DNA of 64,000 bases from CAWJPY01 sp963844865 (GCA_963844865.1 CAWJPY010000011.1:1-64000), one strand, 5' to 3'; positions 40,726 to 51,578 are shown, counted from the stretch's first letter. The notes: a model not told the origin generated them from the letters alone. Numbers and translations: made by a program.

Positions 40726-43131
40726 GTGAAATCGCGGTCGTGGCTCGTGGTACTCGGCTTGGGCACGGCTGCCGTGGTCGTCGTGGCAGTCCTGCTGGCC
40801 GTGGTGCGTCTCGCCTCCGCAACCAGCCGCCTCCCCGAAAGGGGGAGGTTCGCCGAGAGCCCGAGCGGGTGTCCGGGGCCGGTGGAGGTGGTGCTCGACG
40901 GCACCGGAGTGCCCCATGTCAACGCCACTCGTGAGAGTGCTCTCTGGTTCGCCCAGGGCTACATCCACGCCCGCGACCGCTTCTTCCAGATGGAGCTGGC
41001 CCGCCGCGCGGCGAGTGGGCGCCTGGCCGAGCTCTTCGGCGGCGCGGTCGTGGCGCAGGACCGGGCCGCCCGCACCTGGCGACTGGACACCGTGGCCCGC
41101 CGGCAGTCGGTGCAGCTTCCGCCCGATGCACACGATGCGCTCGTCGCGTATGCCCGCGGCGTGAACGCGGCCCTCGAACGGTACGGGCGCCGCATCGCGC
41201 CCGAGATCTGGCTCCTCGAGTCCTCTCCCGAGCCGTGGCGTCTCGAGGACACGCTGAGCATCGCCGTGCTGATGCAGATCAGCATGTCACGGGCCATGGG
41301 CAGGGAGCTGGAACGCGCTGTCGTGCTCACGCGGCTCGGTGAGGAACGGGCCGTGGACCTCTGGGGGTGGTCGCCCCGCGAGGCCCGCGAGTGGATCCCG
41401 GCGGGGGAGCCGGCCACCGCGCCTCCACGTGCCGAGGAGCCGATCGTGCCGGCTCGACATCTCGGCGGCTCCAACGCCTGGGCGGCTGGGCCGGCGCGGA
41501 CCTCCACGGGCCGACCGCTCCTCGCCAACGACCCCCACCTGGGGCCGCGCATGCCGGGCCCGTGGTACGCCATGGGCCTGCGTTGCCCGGGCCTCCATGC
41601 GGCGGGCCTGACCGTGCCCGGACTGCCCGGCGTGGTCATCGGCCACAACGAGCGCGTGGCGTGGGGGCTGACCCTCGCCATGATCGACGACGAGGATCTC
41701 TTCGTCGTGACCCTGGACAAGACGGGGGGCAAGGAGCTCGTCGACGGCGCCTGGCAGCCTCTGCGCACGGTTGCTGAAAGCATCGAGGTGCGCTGGCAGG
41801 AAGAGCCCGAGCTGCTCAAGATCCGTCTCTCCGAGCGCGGGCCCCTGGTCCGGGACACCCGCCGCGAGGCCCTGGCCCTGGCCTGGACGGGGTTCGACGG
41901 GCCCAGCCCTGTTCAGGCGATTCTCCGCATGGACCGGATGACGTCGGTGCGGGACCTGGCCGCCTCCTGGGAGGGCGTCATCAGCCCGGCGGTGGCGGCG
42001 GTGGCCGCCGACGTGGACGGGCACGTGCTCCGGCAATACCTGGGTGCGGCGCCGCGGCGCGGCCGGGGTGCCGGCCGCCTGCCCGCTCCCGGCGCCGAGT
42101 CCCGGTGGGCCTGGCGGGGGTTCGAGCCCCTCGCCGAGAGCCTGCGCGAGCTCGATCCCCCCTCCGGCATCGTGGTGGCGGCCAACCAGGATCCCTTTGC
42201 GGAGGGTGAGCTGCCGGCGGGTCTCGCCGTTCCGGGGGAGTACGACCCGCCGTGGCGGGCGCGGCGCATCCGCGAAACGCTGGCGTCCGGCTTCGACTGG
42301 ACGGTGCCCTCCTTCGCCAAGCTCCAGGGCGATGTCCGCTCGGATCTGGCGGTGGCCATGATCAAGAGCCTCCGCGGAGAGCTCGATGAGCATCCCGGCC
42401 TGGCCGTCTCCCAGCTCGCCGGTTGGGACGGACAGATGCGAGCCGACGGCGTGCCGCCCCATGTCTTCGACCAGCTCCTCCTGGACATGGAGGCGGCCAT
42501 CGGCGGTGACGAAGCCGCGGAGCATGGGCTGACTCTCTCTCCGTTCACCGCCGACGACGTGCTCCGCCTCCTCGTGGGTGGCATGGACGAGAGCTGGTGG
42601 GATGATGTGCGGACGCCCCGTCGTGAGAACCGGAAGGAGATCCTGGCCGGAGTCCTCGCCGGTCTCGAGGCGGGCCGCATCCGGCGGACCTGGGGGGAGG
42701 TCCACCAGGTCCAGTTCGAACATCCTTTCGGGCGGATTCCGGTGTTGGGGAGCATGCTCGGCCGGGCGTGGGGCCGGGGGCCGTTCGCCGCCGGGGGTGA
42801 CTCCGCCACCGTGAACGCCACCGCCTGGAGCCGCGAGGCGCCGTTCGGCGTCGTCACCCTGCCAAGCGCACGGCTCATCATGGACGTGGGGAACTGGGAC
42901 GCCTCCCTCGTGATGACGGCGCCTGGACAGTCGGGCCGCCCCTGGTCGCGGCATTACGCCGACCAGATCCGGGCCTGGGAGGCGCTGACGGCCGCCCCCT
43001 TGCCGTTCAGCGAGGCTGCGGTGTCGGAGGCGGCGGTCGCGCGCCTCATCCTGCGTCCCGAGGCCGGCGCGGGCGACGGCGGCCCCGAGCTCCGAAGCCG
43101 AGCGGGGGCTGAGCCGCACCCGTCTCCGTGA
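40726..43131 (+). CDS. Penicillin acylase family (Ntn-hydrolase) protein
   Basis: The 801-residue exported hydrolase belongs to the penicillin G acylase/acyl-homoserine-lactone acylase family, which self-cleaves and then hydrolyses amide bonds of hydrophobic acyl groups. An N-terminal hydrophobic segment (residues 5-28) is a signal or anchor. The alpha-chain region contains VNATRESALWFAQGYIHARDRFFQMEL. The catalytic Ser249 lies in LGGSNAWAAG, exactly where autoproteolysis should release the beta chain, followed by LLANDPHLGPRMPGPWYAMGL. The periplasm is the expected location. Possible substrates are beta-lactams, AHLs, N-acyl peptides or lipids; it sits 1.5 kb from the ceramide genes, but nothing proves a link. 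The start is a GTG with TAGAAT nine bases ahead. Confidence 0.92.
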   Translation: MKSRSWLVVLGLGTAAVVVVAVLLAVVRLASATSRLPERGRFAESPSGCPGPVEVVLDGTGVPHVNATRESALWFAQGYIHARDRFFQMELARRAASGRLAELFGGAVVAQDRAARTWRLDTVARRQSVQLPPDAHDALVAYARGVNAALERYGRRIAPEIWLLESSPEPWRLEDTLSIAVLMQISMSRAMGRELERAVVLTRLGEERAVDLWGWSPREAREWIPAGEPATAPPRAEEPIVPARHLGGSNAWAAGPARTSTGRPLLANDPHLGPRMPGPWYAMGLRCPGLHAAGLTVPGLPGVVIGHNERVAWGLTLAMIDDEDLFVVTLDKTGGKELVDGAWQPLRTVAESIEVRWQEEPELLKIRLSERGPLVRDTRREALALAWTGFDGPSPVQAILRMDRMTSVRDLAASWEGVISPAVAAVAADVDGHVLRQYLGAAPRRGRGAGRLPAPGAESRWAWRGFEPLAESLRELDPPSGIVVAANQDPFAEGELPAGLAVPGEYDPPWRARRIRETLASGFDWTVPSFAKLQGDVRSDLAVAMIKSLRGELDEHPGLAVSQLAGWDGQMRADGVPPHVFDQLLLDMEAAIGGDEAAEHGLTLSPFTADDVLRLLVGGMDESWWDDVRTPRRENRKEILAGVLAGLEAGRIRRTWGEVHQVQFEHPFGRIPVLGSMLGRAWGRGPFAAGGDSATVNATAWSREAPFGVVTLPSARLIMDVGNWDASLVMTAPGQSGRPWSRHYADQIRAWEALTAAPLPFSEAAVSEAAVARLILRPEAGAGDGGPELRSRAGAEPHPSP

Positions 43132-43213
43132 GCCCGCTCTGGCCCATCCAAGGCGCAGCGGGACCGTGACGCGCCCTTGTCCGGGCGCCTCCCCCGCGGT
43201 CGTTCGCTGTCGC

Positions 43214-43690
43214 CTACCCGGAGTGGTCCTCGGATGCGACGCGCTTGGTCATCACCAGGGCATCCTCGCCGTCGTGGTAGTAGCGGACCCGTCGCCCTTC
43301 CCGGCGATAGCCGAGGGCGTCGTAGAGGGCGATGGCGGGGACGTTGTTGGTCCGCACCTCCAGTGTGATGGTGTCGCCGCCGCTGGCGCGGGCGTGGTCC
43401 TCCGCCATCAGCATCAGGCGCCTCCCCAGCCCACCGCGGCGGTGCTCGGGCAGGCAGGCCACCTTGAGGACGTGCAGATCCAGGTACTGCCAGGCGCAGA
43501 ACAGGTAGGCCACGAGCTCGCCCACCTCGTTCACCAGGAGGCGGTGAAAGCGTCCCGGCGCCAGCATCTCCGACACGAAGAAGTGAGCGGGCCAGGGGTC
43601 CGTGAAGCATCGGCGCTCGGCGCGCTCCAGCATCCGGACGTCGCCGGGACGGGGCACGCGGGCGCTGACCCGAAGGGCGAGATCAGCCAT
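43214..43690 (-). CDS. rimI: Ribosomal protein S18-alanine N-acetyltransferase-like
   Basis: The 158-residue GNAT enzyme has the RimI pattern: MLERAERRCFTDPWPAHFFVSEM, the acetyl-CoA loop VACLPEHRRGGLGRRLM, and LEVRTNNVPAIALYDALGYRREGRRVRYY. RimI acetylates the N-terminal Ala of ribosomal protein S18. The ATG at 43690 follows GGAGAG by six bases and lies eight bases inside the end of tsaB; this tsaB-rimI coupling is common in bacteria and supports the assignment. Confidence 0.92.
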   Translation of the reverse strand: MADLALRVSARVPRPGDVRMLERAERRCFTDPWPAHFFVSEMLAPGRFHRLLVNEVGELVAYLFCAWQYLDLHVLKVACLPEHRRGGLGRRLMLMAEDHARASGGDTITLEVRTNNVPAIALYDALGYRREGRRVRYYHDGEDALVMTKRVASEDHSG

Positions 43691-44309
43691 CGGCGGCTCT
43701 CCGATGAATGGGTGGTGCCTCCACATAGAGGGGCTCCAGCGGCTGCGCCGGAGCGCCCATGGCGACGAGCTCGAGAAGAGCCTCGGCAGCGCTGCACACC
43801 GCCGGCACGCGCTCGGCGGCCGCGAGGTCCAGTGAGTCCGGAGCGATCCACGGTGAGCGCTCCCGGGCCTGGTGGATGGCGACGATCTCGATGGCGCCCT
43901 GGGGTTGCGGTGGCCGGGTGGGCGTGATCAGGAAGGGCTGTGCATACACCTCCCCGCGTCTCCCCGGCTGGGCGGCCCACACGGTCTGAGCTGTCCGACA
44001 CCGGGCCGCCTGGACCGTGAGGGAGTCCCATGCGACGGCGGGAATGCCGAGGGCCGAGTGCAGGCCGGCGGCGGTGGCGAGGCCTGATCGGATGCCGGTG
44101 AACGAGCCCGGGCCGCGGCTCACCGCCACGCATTCCAGAGCGTGTGGTTCGAGGGACGCGTCGGCCAGCAGGAGGTCGAGAGCGCCGAGCAGCAGCCGGG
44201 ACCGCGGCGAACCTCCCGCCAGGCGGACCACGGACGGCGCCGGGCGGCCGGGGACCGACAGCGCGACCTCCAGGTCGGGGCCGCAGGTGAGGAGGGCCAG
44301 GGTGGCCAT
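43683..44309 (-). CDS. tsaB: tRNA threonylcarbamoyladenosine biosynthesis protein TsaB
   Basis: The 208-residue ASKHA-fold protein dimerises with TsaD in the complex making t6A37 of ANN-decoding tRNAs. It is recognised by VAVSRGPGSFTGIRSGLATAAGL near residue 65-85, the TsaB signature, and by coupling with rimI. ATG 44309 is chosen; a GTG at 44312 precedes it, and TAGACT ends six bases before that GTG, so the transcript may be leaderless. TsaD and TsaE are not in the window. Confidence 0.92.
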   Translation of the reverse strand: MATLALLTCGPDLEVALSVPGRPAPSVVRLAGGSPRSRLLLGALDLLLADASLEPHALECVAVSRGPGSFTGIRSGLATAAGLHSALGIPAVAWDSLTVQAARCRTAQTVWAAQPGRRGEVYAQPFLITPTRPPQPQGAIEIVAIHQARERSPWIAPDSLDLAAAERVPAVCSAAEALLELVAMGAPAQPLEPLYVEAPPIHRRAADG

Positions 44310-44328
44310 CACCGCCGCAGTCTACACG

Positions 44329-45720
<1,392 letters not shown>

Positions 45721-45849
45721 CGTTCCCCCTCCGCGGAAGATCCGGTCCCCTTGAGCAACGCCCGGCGGTCCGGGGGCGTTCCCTGCGCGCGGATCCGGCG
45801 GAGCATCCGTGCGCTGTCCGCGCGCTGGACAGGGGTGAACCCGCGATGT

Positions 45850-45855
45850 GATACT
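45850..45855 (+). promoter_or_regulatory. Candidate -10 element (GATACT), near-leaderless
   Basis: TGATACT, with nine bases before the ATG of the MshEN gene and no Shine-Dalgarno in between. Confidence 0.35.
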
Positions 45856-45864
45856 GACTGCTCC

Positions 45865-46986
45865 ATGAGACGACTCGGCGAGATCCTGTTGGACTGGGGC
45901 GTGATCGCTCTGTCGGAGCTGCACACGGGCCTGGACGCGTGCCGCCGCTCGGGCGGCCGTCTGGGGACCCAGCTCCTGAAGTTCGGGTTCGTGAACGAGC
46001 ACTCCCTGCTCGAGGCTCTCTCGGAGCAGTGCCGCGTCCCGGCGGTGTCGGAGAGAATGCTGCAGCGCGCTCCCCAGGAGGTTCGCCGGCTGCTGCCCCT
46101 GAAGGTGGCCCGCCGTCTGGAGGCCGTGCCGTTCGGCAACGGCACCGACATCCTCCGGGTGGCCATGGTCAACCCCAACGACCCCGCCACCGTTGACGAG
46201 ATCTCCCAGATCACCGGCATGCGCGTGGAGCCGTTCGTGGCCACCGAAGCGGCCATCAAGGGCCTCATCGCCGAGCTCGAGGACGACCTCGTGGAGATGG
46301 TTCCGGAGGGCAGGCAGGATGGGAGTGCCGCCGTGGACGAAGGTGCGGCCTGGGAAGAGCTGTGGTCGCCTCCCCGGCTGCGGCCCGCGCAGCTGCTCAT
46401 CCCACCCAGGCGGCAGCCCGTGGTTTCCCAACCGTTGCTCGCCACCTTCCCGGGGCTCGAACCGGTCGTCGAGGAGGTGGCGTCCGAACCGGAGCACGCC
46501 ATCGACGAGGACACCTTCCGCGAGCGGCTCGCGCAGGTCCGGTACCGCGACGAGGTGGCGCGACTGCTCCTGCGCCTGGCGGCCGGCTACCTGGGCCGGC
46601 TCTGTCTGTTCGCGGTCCACCGGGGCACGGTCGTGGGGTGGATGGCGCGGGGGCAGGGCGTGGTGGTGGACGACGTCCAGTCCTTCTCCCTGTCCGTGGC
46701 GGAGCCGTCCCTCCTCAGGGAGCTGCACCGGCGGCCCGAGCCCTGGCTCGGGCGGATTCCCGAGGAGGGCGCCGACGCCCTCCTGGGAGGGGCCCTGGGA
46801 GAGCCGCCCCCCCGCCAGGCGCTGATCCTCCCCGTCCGGGTGCGCGACCGGACGGTCGCGTTCCTCATCGGGGACAACCCCGGGGAGGAGGAGCTCGCCA
46901 TACCCGTCGACGGGCTGGCGGAGGCCGCGCGCAGGGCGGGCCTGGCCCTGGAGATGCTCATCATGCGCAAGAAGATCCTCTCCTGA
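45865..46986 (+). CDS. MshEN (GspE/PilB N-terminal) domain protein
   Basis: The 373-residue protein begins with a type II secretion/pilus-ATPase N-terminal MshEN domain, RRLGEILLDWGVIALSELHTGL and RLGTQLLKFGFVNEHSLLEALSEQ, the paired motif that binds cyclic di-GMP in MshE. VAMVNPNDPATVDEISQITG continues the domain to about residue 150. A variable linker and a C-terminal GAF-like domain (about 215-365) follow. There is no ATPase module, so it is a receptor or regulator, not a secretion ATPase. Alongside the GGDEF proteins in this window it suggests c-di-GMP control of pili or motility; minor pilin genes lie 2 kb downstream. Confidence 0.85.
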   Translation: MRRLGEILLDWGVIALSELHTGLDACRRSGGRLGTQLLKFGFVNEHSLLEALSEQCRVPAVSERMLQRAPQEVRRLLPLKVARRLEAVPFGNGTDILRVAMVNPNDPATVDEISQITGMRVEPFVATEAAIKGLIAELEDDLVEMVPEGRQDGSAAVDEGAAWEELWSPPRLRPAQLLIPPRRQPVVSQPLLATFPGLEPVVEEVASEPEHAIDEDTFRERLAQVRYRDEVARLLLRLAAGYLGRLCLFAVHRGTVVGWMARGQGVVVDDVQSFSLSVAEPSLLRELHRRPEPWLGRIPEEGADALLGGALGEPPPRQALILPVRVRDRTVAFLIGDNPGEEELAIPVDGLAEAARRAGLALEMLIMRKKILS

Positions 46987-47079
46987 GCCGCCGCACCTTG
47001 TGAAGGTGGGAACGAGGCCCGGCCCGACTGTATCTTGGGCGAGGGCGAGCGTATACTCGCCGCACTGACGGAGGTGCCG

Positions 47080-47964
47080 ATGAGCCAGCTCGAAGCGTAC
47101 ACAGAGACCTTCGTGGAGCTGATCCGAAGGGCGTCCACCGAGCTCCCCGCCGACGTGGTGGAGGCCCTGCAGAAGGGCCGGACCGAGGAGGCGGACGGCA
47201 GTCTCGCGGCCAAGGCGTTGGCCACGGTCCTGGACAATGTGGGCCTCGCCGGGGACGGGTCCGCTCCCATCTGTCAGGACACGGGAACGCCGGTGGTGTG
47301 GCTCCATCACCCGCAGACGGTGAGCTCCCGGACGCTGGAGACGGCCTTCAAGGAGGCGGTGCGCGAGGCGACCCGCCGCACGTTCCTGCGGCCGAACGCG
47401 GTCTCGACCCTGACGGGCAAGAACACGGGAACCGGCGAGGGGCGGGGCATTCCCTACCTGCACTTCGAGGAGTGGGACGAGAACCACGTCGAGGTGCGCA
47501 TGCTCCTGAAGGGTGGAGGCAGCGAGAACGTGGGTGCCCAGTACAAGCTGCCGGAGCCCCGGCTGAAGGCGGGCCGCGACCTGGAAGGGGTGCGGCGGGC
47601 GGTGCTGGATGCAGTGGTCGATGCGCAGGGCAAGGGCTGCGCTCCGGGGGTGTTGGGGGTCTGCATCGGTGGCGATCGGGCCTCCGCCTTTGCGGAGTCC
47701 AAGCGACAGCTCTTGCGACCCCTCGGCGACGAGAACCCGGTCGCGGAGTTGGCCGAGCTCGAGAGCCGGCTGCTCCGGGAGGGAAATCTGCTCGGCATCG
47801 GGCCCATGGGCTTCGGCGGCCGGACCACCCTCCTCGGGGTGAAGGTGGGTGTGCTGGATCGTTTGCCGGCCTGCTACTTCGTGACCGTGAGCTACATGTG
47901 CTGGGCCGACCGGAGAGCCGGGGTGAGGATCGACGCAGGAGGAGAGGTGACATGGCTGAGCTGA
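47080..47964 (+). CDS. Fumarate hydratase, class I, alpha subunit
   Basis: The 294-residue protein is the alpha (Fe-S) half of a two-subunit class I fumarase or L-tartrate dehydratase. The cluster cysteines are in PICQDTGTPVVW, LGVCIGGDRA and SYMCWADRRAG. The GSENVGAQYKL motif fits fumarase-type members. It hydrates fumarate to malate with an oxygen-labile [4Fe-4S] cluster. GGAGGTG precedes the ATG; a TATACT box lies 22 bp upstream. It overlaps the beta gene by 13 bp. Tartrate dehydratase is the alternative identity. Confidence 0.92.
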   Translation: MSQLEAYTETFVELIRRASTELPADVVEALQKGRTEEADGSLAAKALATVLDNVGLAGDGSAPICQDTGTPVVWLHHPQTVSSRTLETAFKEAVREATRRTFLRPNAVSTLTGKNTGTGEGRGIPYLHFEEWDENHVEVRMLLKGGGSENVGAQYKLPEPRLKAGRDLEGVRRAVLDAVVDAQGKGCAPGVLGVCIGGDRASAFAESKRQLLRPLGDENPVAELAELESRLLREGNLLGIGPMGFGGRTTLLGVKVGVLDRLPACYFVTVSYMCWADRRAGVRIDAGGEVTWLS

Positions 47965-48533
47965 AGCTACCCGTCAGCGAGAAGGCGATCCGCGAGCTGA
48001 CCGTGGGCGACTACCTGGAGCTCAGCGGACGGATGATCACGGGTCGGGATGCGGCCCACAAGTGGCTGGTGGAGGAGTACCGGGAGGAGGTCGCCCCCTA
48101 TCTGGAGGGCTCGGTGATCTACCACTGCGGACCGGTGGTGAGCCGCGGGGACGACGGCGCCTGGGCGTTCGTCGCCGCCGGGCCCACCACGTCCATCCGC
48201 GAGGAGCCCTACCAGGCCGAGGTCATCGGCCGCTACGGCCTGCGCGGCGTCATCGGCAAGGGCGGCATGGGGCCCACCACCCTGGACGGGCTGGGGCGTC
48301 ACGGCGCCGTCTATCTGCACGCGGTGGGTGGGGCCGCGCAGGTGCTGGCCCGCGCCATCCCCAAGGTGGAGCGGGTCTTCATGCTCGAGGAGTTCGGCGT
48401 GCCGGAGGCCCTCTGGGTCATCCAGGTGGAGCGCTTTCCGGTGATGGTCACCATGGACTCCCACGGAGGATCGCTGCACCGGGAGGTGGAGGCCTCGTCG
48501 CGTCAGCGTCTGGAGGAGCTCCTCGCCACCTGA
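47952..48533 (+). CDS. Fumarate hydratase, class I, beta subunit
   Basis: The 193-residue protein is the C-terminal/swivel half of class I fumarase: LTVGDYLELSGRMITGRDAAHKWL, YHCGPVV, AGPTTSIREEPYQAEVI and GVIGKGGMGPTTLDGL. Its ATG lies 13 bp inside the alpha gene after GGAGAGGTGAC, so the subunits are translationally coupled. Together with the alpha subunit it forms the active enzyme; in E. coli FumA the two halves are fused. Confidence 0.92.
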   Translation: MAELKLPVSEKAIRELTVGDYLELSGRMITGRDAAHKWLVEEYREEVAPYLEGSVIYHCGPVVSRGDDGAWAFVAAGPTTSIREEPYQAEVIGRYGLRGVIGKGGMGPTTLDGLGRHGAVYLHAVGGAAQVLARAIPKVERVFMLEEFGVPEALWVIQVERFPVMVTMDSHGGSLHREVEASSRQRLEELLAT

Positions 48534-48569
48534 CCGCAGAGCCCGGCAACGGCGGTAGCGGCATCATCG

Positions 48570-48650
48570 TGCCTCAGCGACGCCGAGGCCGGTGCCCGAT
48601 ACCCCGTCGAGACACGTCGTGAAATCAAAGCCGGTGCCTGGCACGTCGCC
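48570..48650 (+). repeat. Fragment of the GGTGCC(A/T)GGCACC repeat family
   Basis: GGCCGGTGCCCGATACC and CAAAGCCGGTGCCTGGCACG match the start of the 195-bp repeat, including its upstream flank GTCAAAGCCGGTGCC seen before copy B. No gene occupies 48534-48733. Confidence 0.5.
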
Positions 48651-48721
48651 GGCCACCCCTGCGCCGAGAGGTGCATGTCACCGACTCGGGCCCCCCGCCA
48701 CCAGACGAGCCGTGATCGTCG

Positions 48722-48727
48722 TAGCAT
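48722..48727 (+). promoter_or_regulatory. Candidate -10 element (TAGCAT), leaderless
   Basis: TAGCAT is separated by GGGGGG (six bases) from the GTG of the first pilin gene. The G-run might instead serve as a poor Shine-Dalgarno. Confidence 0.35.
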
Positions 48728-48733
48728 GGGGGG

Positions 48734-49141
48734 GTGTCAGGCTTCGATGAGGGATGTGCCCGCCCACCTCGGCAGGCAGGCTTCAGCCTCCTGGAGGCGG
48801 CTGGCGGCCCTGGTGGTGTTCGGGCTCGCCCTGCTCATCGCCGCCAACGCGCTCACCGCTCAGGCGGCGTCGACCAGGCGGCTGGCGGCGCGCGGCGAAC
48901 TCCTGCGCACCTGCGAGATCGTGATGGAGAGCCTCCGCGGGGGCATGCTGCCCCTGGTGAGCGGCCCGGTGCGGCTGGACCGCGACCTGGATCCATCCGG
49001 CGATGTGGAGGTGTACAGCTTCGTCCGCGTGGACCCGCGCTGTCCACCCCGAACCTGTACGAGGTGAACGTCCGGTCCTGGACCGAGATCCGCGGTGTGC
49101 GCGAGGAGGTCAGCCTCGCCACCATGGTGTGGCGGCCGTGA
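48734..49141 (+). pseudogene. Minor type IV pilin (PilV/GspI-like), frameshifted
   Basis: The conserved prepilin motif RQAGFSLLEA lies in one frame, then the expected continuation LAALVVFGLALLIAANALTAQ...CEIVMESLRGG lies in the next frame because of one extra G near 48806. Near 49045 one base is missing and the frame returns for STPNLYEVNVRSWTEIRG...MVWRP. Read through, it is a 135-residue prepilin with type III signal (cleavage before Phe) and one hydrophobic helix. The conserved protein text across frames suggests sequence error rather than decay. Its stop overlaps the next pilin's GTG. Confidence 0.7.
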
Positions 49142-49662
49142 GCCGTCCGTCCGCCCGTGGCTTCTCGGTGGTCGAGCTGGTGGTGGCGCTGGCGTTGACG
49201 GCGGTGGTCGCCGCGGCCGCCGCCGAGCTGATCATGGAGGCGGTGCGGATCACCGAGGCGGCGGGGCGCTCCCTGCGCAGTCCCTCACTCGCGCTGGCAG
49301 TGGTCTCCGTGCGTCGCGATGTGGAGGCCTCGGTGGGGCTGCTGCACCCGCCGTCGGTGGGTTGGACCCAGGAGGACCTGGAGCTGGTGGGGTGGGACGG
49401 CACGCGCATGCGCCTGCACCTGGAAGGCCGTGACCTGGTGCGCGCCGCCACCGATGAGCTGGGACGCTGGAACCGCCGGCGCGTGCTGGCGCGGGGCGTC
49501 GCCTCGTGGTGGTGGCGAAGCCCACGACCGGGGGTGATCGACGTACGGATCACCGCGTTGGTGCACCCGGCCCCGGGCATCGCGGCCTCCTCTCAGAGGG
49601 CTCGACGCACGGAGGTGCGCAGGTTCGCCTTCAGAGGATGGCCCGGGGGACGGTCGTGGTGA
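49138..49662 (+). CDS. Minor type IV pilin / pseudopilin (PilW/GspJ-like)
   Basis: The 174-residue prepilin has a short basic leader and the cleavage motif SARGFSVVELVVALALTAVVAAAAAELIM, with Glu at +5 of the mature helix, followed by a globular domain with Trp-rich strands near the C-terminus. Length and order (second in a V-W-X set) fit PilW/GspJ. The GTG overlaps the preceding stop (GTGA). Such minor pilins prime assembly of type IV pili or type II secretion pseudopili; the major machinery is not in this window. Confidence 0.8.
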   Translation: MSRPSARGFSVVELVVALALTAVVAAAAAELIMEAVRITEAAGRSLRSPSLALAVVSVRRDVEASVGLLHPPSVGWTQEDLELVGWDGTRMRLHLEGRDLVRAATDELGRWNRRRVLARGVASWWWRSPRPGVIDVRITALVHPAPGIAASSQRARRTEVRRFAFRGWPGGRSW

Positions 49663-50129
49663 GCGCGCGGGGCGAGGAGGGCGCCGCCCTGGTGGTGGCC
49701 CTGGCTGCAGTCAGCCTGATGGCGGCCACCATCCTGCTCCTGGCGGTGATGGTGGAGAGTCGGCGGGATACCGCCGCCTACGACCGCCGCGGGCTGGTGC
49801 TGTCCGAGCTCGCGGACGGCGTCGTTGCGGAAACCCTGGCCGAGCTGGCCGTCCAGCCGTCGTTCCCCGGCGTGGCGGAGCGGCGCTTCGGCGCCGGCAC
49901 GATCCACTCCGAGGTGGGGATCGCGAACTCGGGGTTGACGGTGGTGACGGGGGTGGGCGCTGCCGACGGCTGGCGCTGCGTCGTGGTGGTCGACGTCCTC
50001 ATGGAGGGCGGTCCGCGGGTGGTGAGCATGACCCGCCGCTTCCTGCCGCCGCGCGCCGGCGACGGTGATGCCTCCGTAACGGGTGACGTGGCCGTACGCC
50101 GGGGCCGACGACCGAAGGCCGGACGCTGA
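49659..50129 (+). CDS. PilX/GspK-like pilus assembly protein
   Basis: The 156-residue product starts MSARGEEGAALVVALAAVSLMAATILLLAVMVESRRD, a short leader plus hydrophobic helix without the canonical GFTLxE, as in PilX-type proteins (E-G-A-A-L-V-V-A-L). The GTG at 49659 overlaps the previous stop (GTGA); an in-frame ATG at 49638 is the alternative. It completes a three-gene minor pilin unit. Confidence 0.7.
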   Translation: MSARGEEGAALVVALAAVSLMAATILLLAVMVESRRDTAAYDRRGLVLSELADGVVAETLAELAVQPSFPGVAERRFGAGTIHSEVGIANSGLTVVTGVGAADGWRCVVVVDVLMEGGPRVVSMTRRFLPPRAGDGDASVTGDVAVRRGRRPKAGR

Positions 50130-50169
50130 TGGCGGGAGGTGGCGCCGAAGGTGTGTCGTCGGCCTGGCG

Positions 50170-51578
50170 TCACCGCCCGAAAGGAGGGTCCAGGGGCGCG
50201 CCCGCGGGGATCCAGATCCCGCGCCGCAGGAGGCGCTCCATCTCCTGAACAGCCCGCGCGGCGTCCGTGGCGGGCACCTGCGCGACGAGGGTGTGGACGT
50301 CGCGGCCGAACGGGATCGATCACGGTGAGACGGATCTCTGCGCTGCCGCCGACGTCGCGGATGGCACGCAGGGCGTGGAACGGTCCGACCTGGACGTCCT
50401 GTGAGCCCGGGCCCATCTCTGCGCGGATGCGGGTCCGGGCCGCCTCGACACCCTCGAAGGCCAGGAAGGGCCGGGCCTCGACCCACACGGTCAGGCCGTC
50501 GCGTCCGAGCCACCGCGAACGCTCGCCTGGCTGGCCGGCGCCGCCGCCAGTCGCTTGGACACGGTGACCCACCCAGGTGAGGTCCGGGGTCAGGAAGGCC
50601 AGATCCCAGCTGATCCGACGATCCGCCGCCGCCCACGAAGGTGAGGGGCGGCACGAGGAGGGCGGCGACAAAGAGGGGCGTTGCCATCGCCAGGAGTCGC
50701 CACCTCCTGTGGGCGGCGGGGCTGGCGGGTGTGGACCGCGGTGCGAGGAGTCGGGCCGAGGCCACCGCCTGCAGCTTGAGGAAACCCAGCACGAGGGTGC
50801 CCGCGACCAGTGCGAACACCCCGTGAAGGAGCGTGTCTGCGGTCAGGACCGCAGTCGTCGTGACGGCGTAGGCTCCGATCTCGAGGGCGGCGTGGACCAA
50901 GGCGGCCATCCACCGACCCGCGTAGAGGTGGCCGCCGCCCGGCAGGCCCACCGCCAACCAGGCCGCCAGACGTGGCGATCGTGGTTCCATGGCGCAGCGA
51001 CGACAGGCCTCCCCCGAGGAGGGACGCTCCGCGTGGCAGTGGCCGCAGTGCTGGAAGGGCACCGAACGCTGGGCTGCCGACCGAAAGGTGGACACGGCCA
51101 GGTCCACCTGGCCCCGGAGGAGCTCCTCGACCTGCCCATCCACGAGGGAGCGGAGGTACCACCGGAAGGAGACCTCCGCCCAGGTCTCCACCTCCAGCCA
51201 ACGCCCTCTCAGCCGCAAGGCCGGCACCCGGTCCCAGGGGAACGACCGGATCCGGCCCTGGGGGTGTCGGCCCAGAAAACCCAGGGCGATCTCGATGAGC
51301 CTGTGGTCGGTGAAGACCAGGGCCACCCGGTGGGTGGCCGGCCACAAGGCGCCGTGGGCCGCCCGATCCAGGAGGCCGCCGAGCTGGAGGCCCTCGGTGA
51401 AGGTCAGCACCTTCTCATCGGGCCCCGTGATCTGGGCGAGGACACCCTGAATCGCACGGGCGATCCGCCGCTGGTGGTGGGTGTGGGTGTGGTCAACGCG
51501 CAGCACCGCGCCGACCGCCGGAGAACGCTCCGCATTCTCCTGACGCCCGTCGGGTGCGGCCGTGTCGACCATGTTCAT
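50170..51578 (-). pseudogene. Zinc-ribbon membrane protein of unknown function, frameshifted
   Basis: The first frame (from 51578) gives a PH-like N-terminal domain (VALVFTDHRLIEIALGFL...WLEVETWAEVSFRW), a zinc ribbon (CGHCHAERPSSGEACRRC), and a GGGHLYAGRWMAALVHAALE membrane domain with three or more helices. Near 50630 the frame shifts to RRISWDLAFLTPDLTWVGHRVQ...AEIRLTVIDPV. Near 50311 a second shift gives GRDVHTLVAQVPATDAARAVQEMERLLRRGIW and a stop at 50170. Read through, it is about 470 residues. The ATG overlaps the upstream gene's stop. The function is unknown; the shifts lie in the same error-prone stretch as the pilin gene. Confidence 0.6.
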
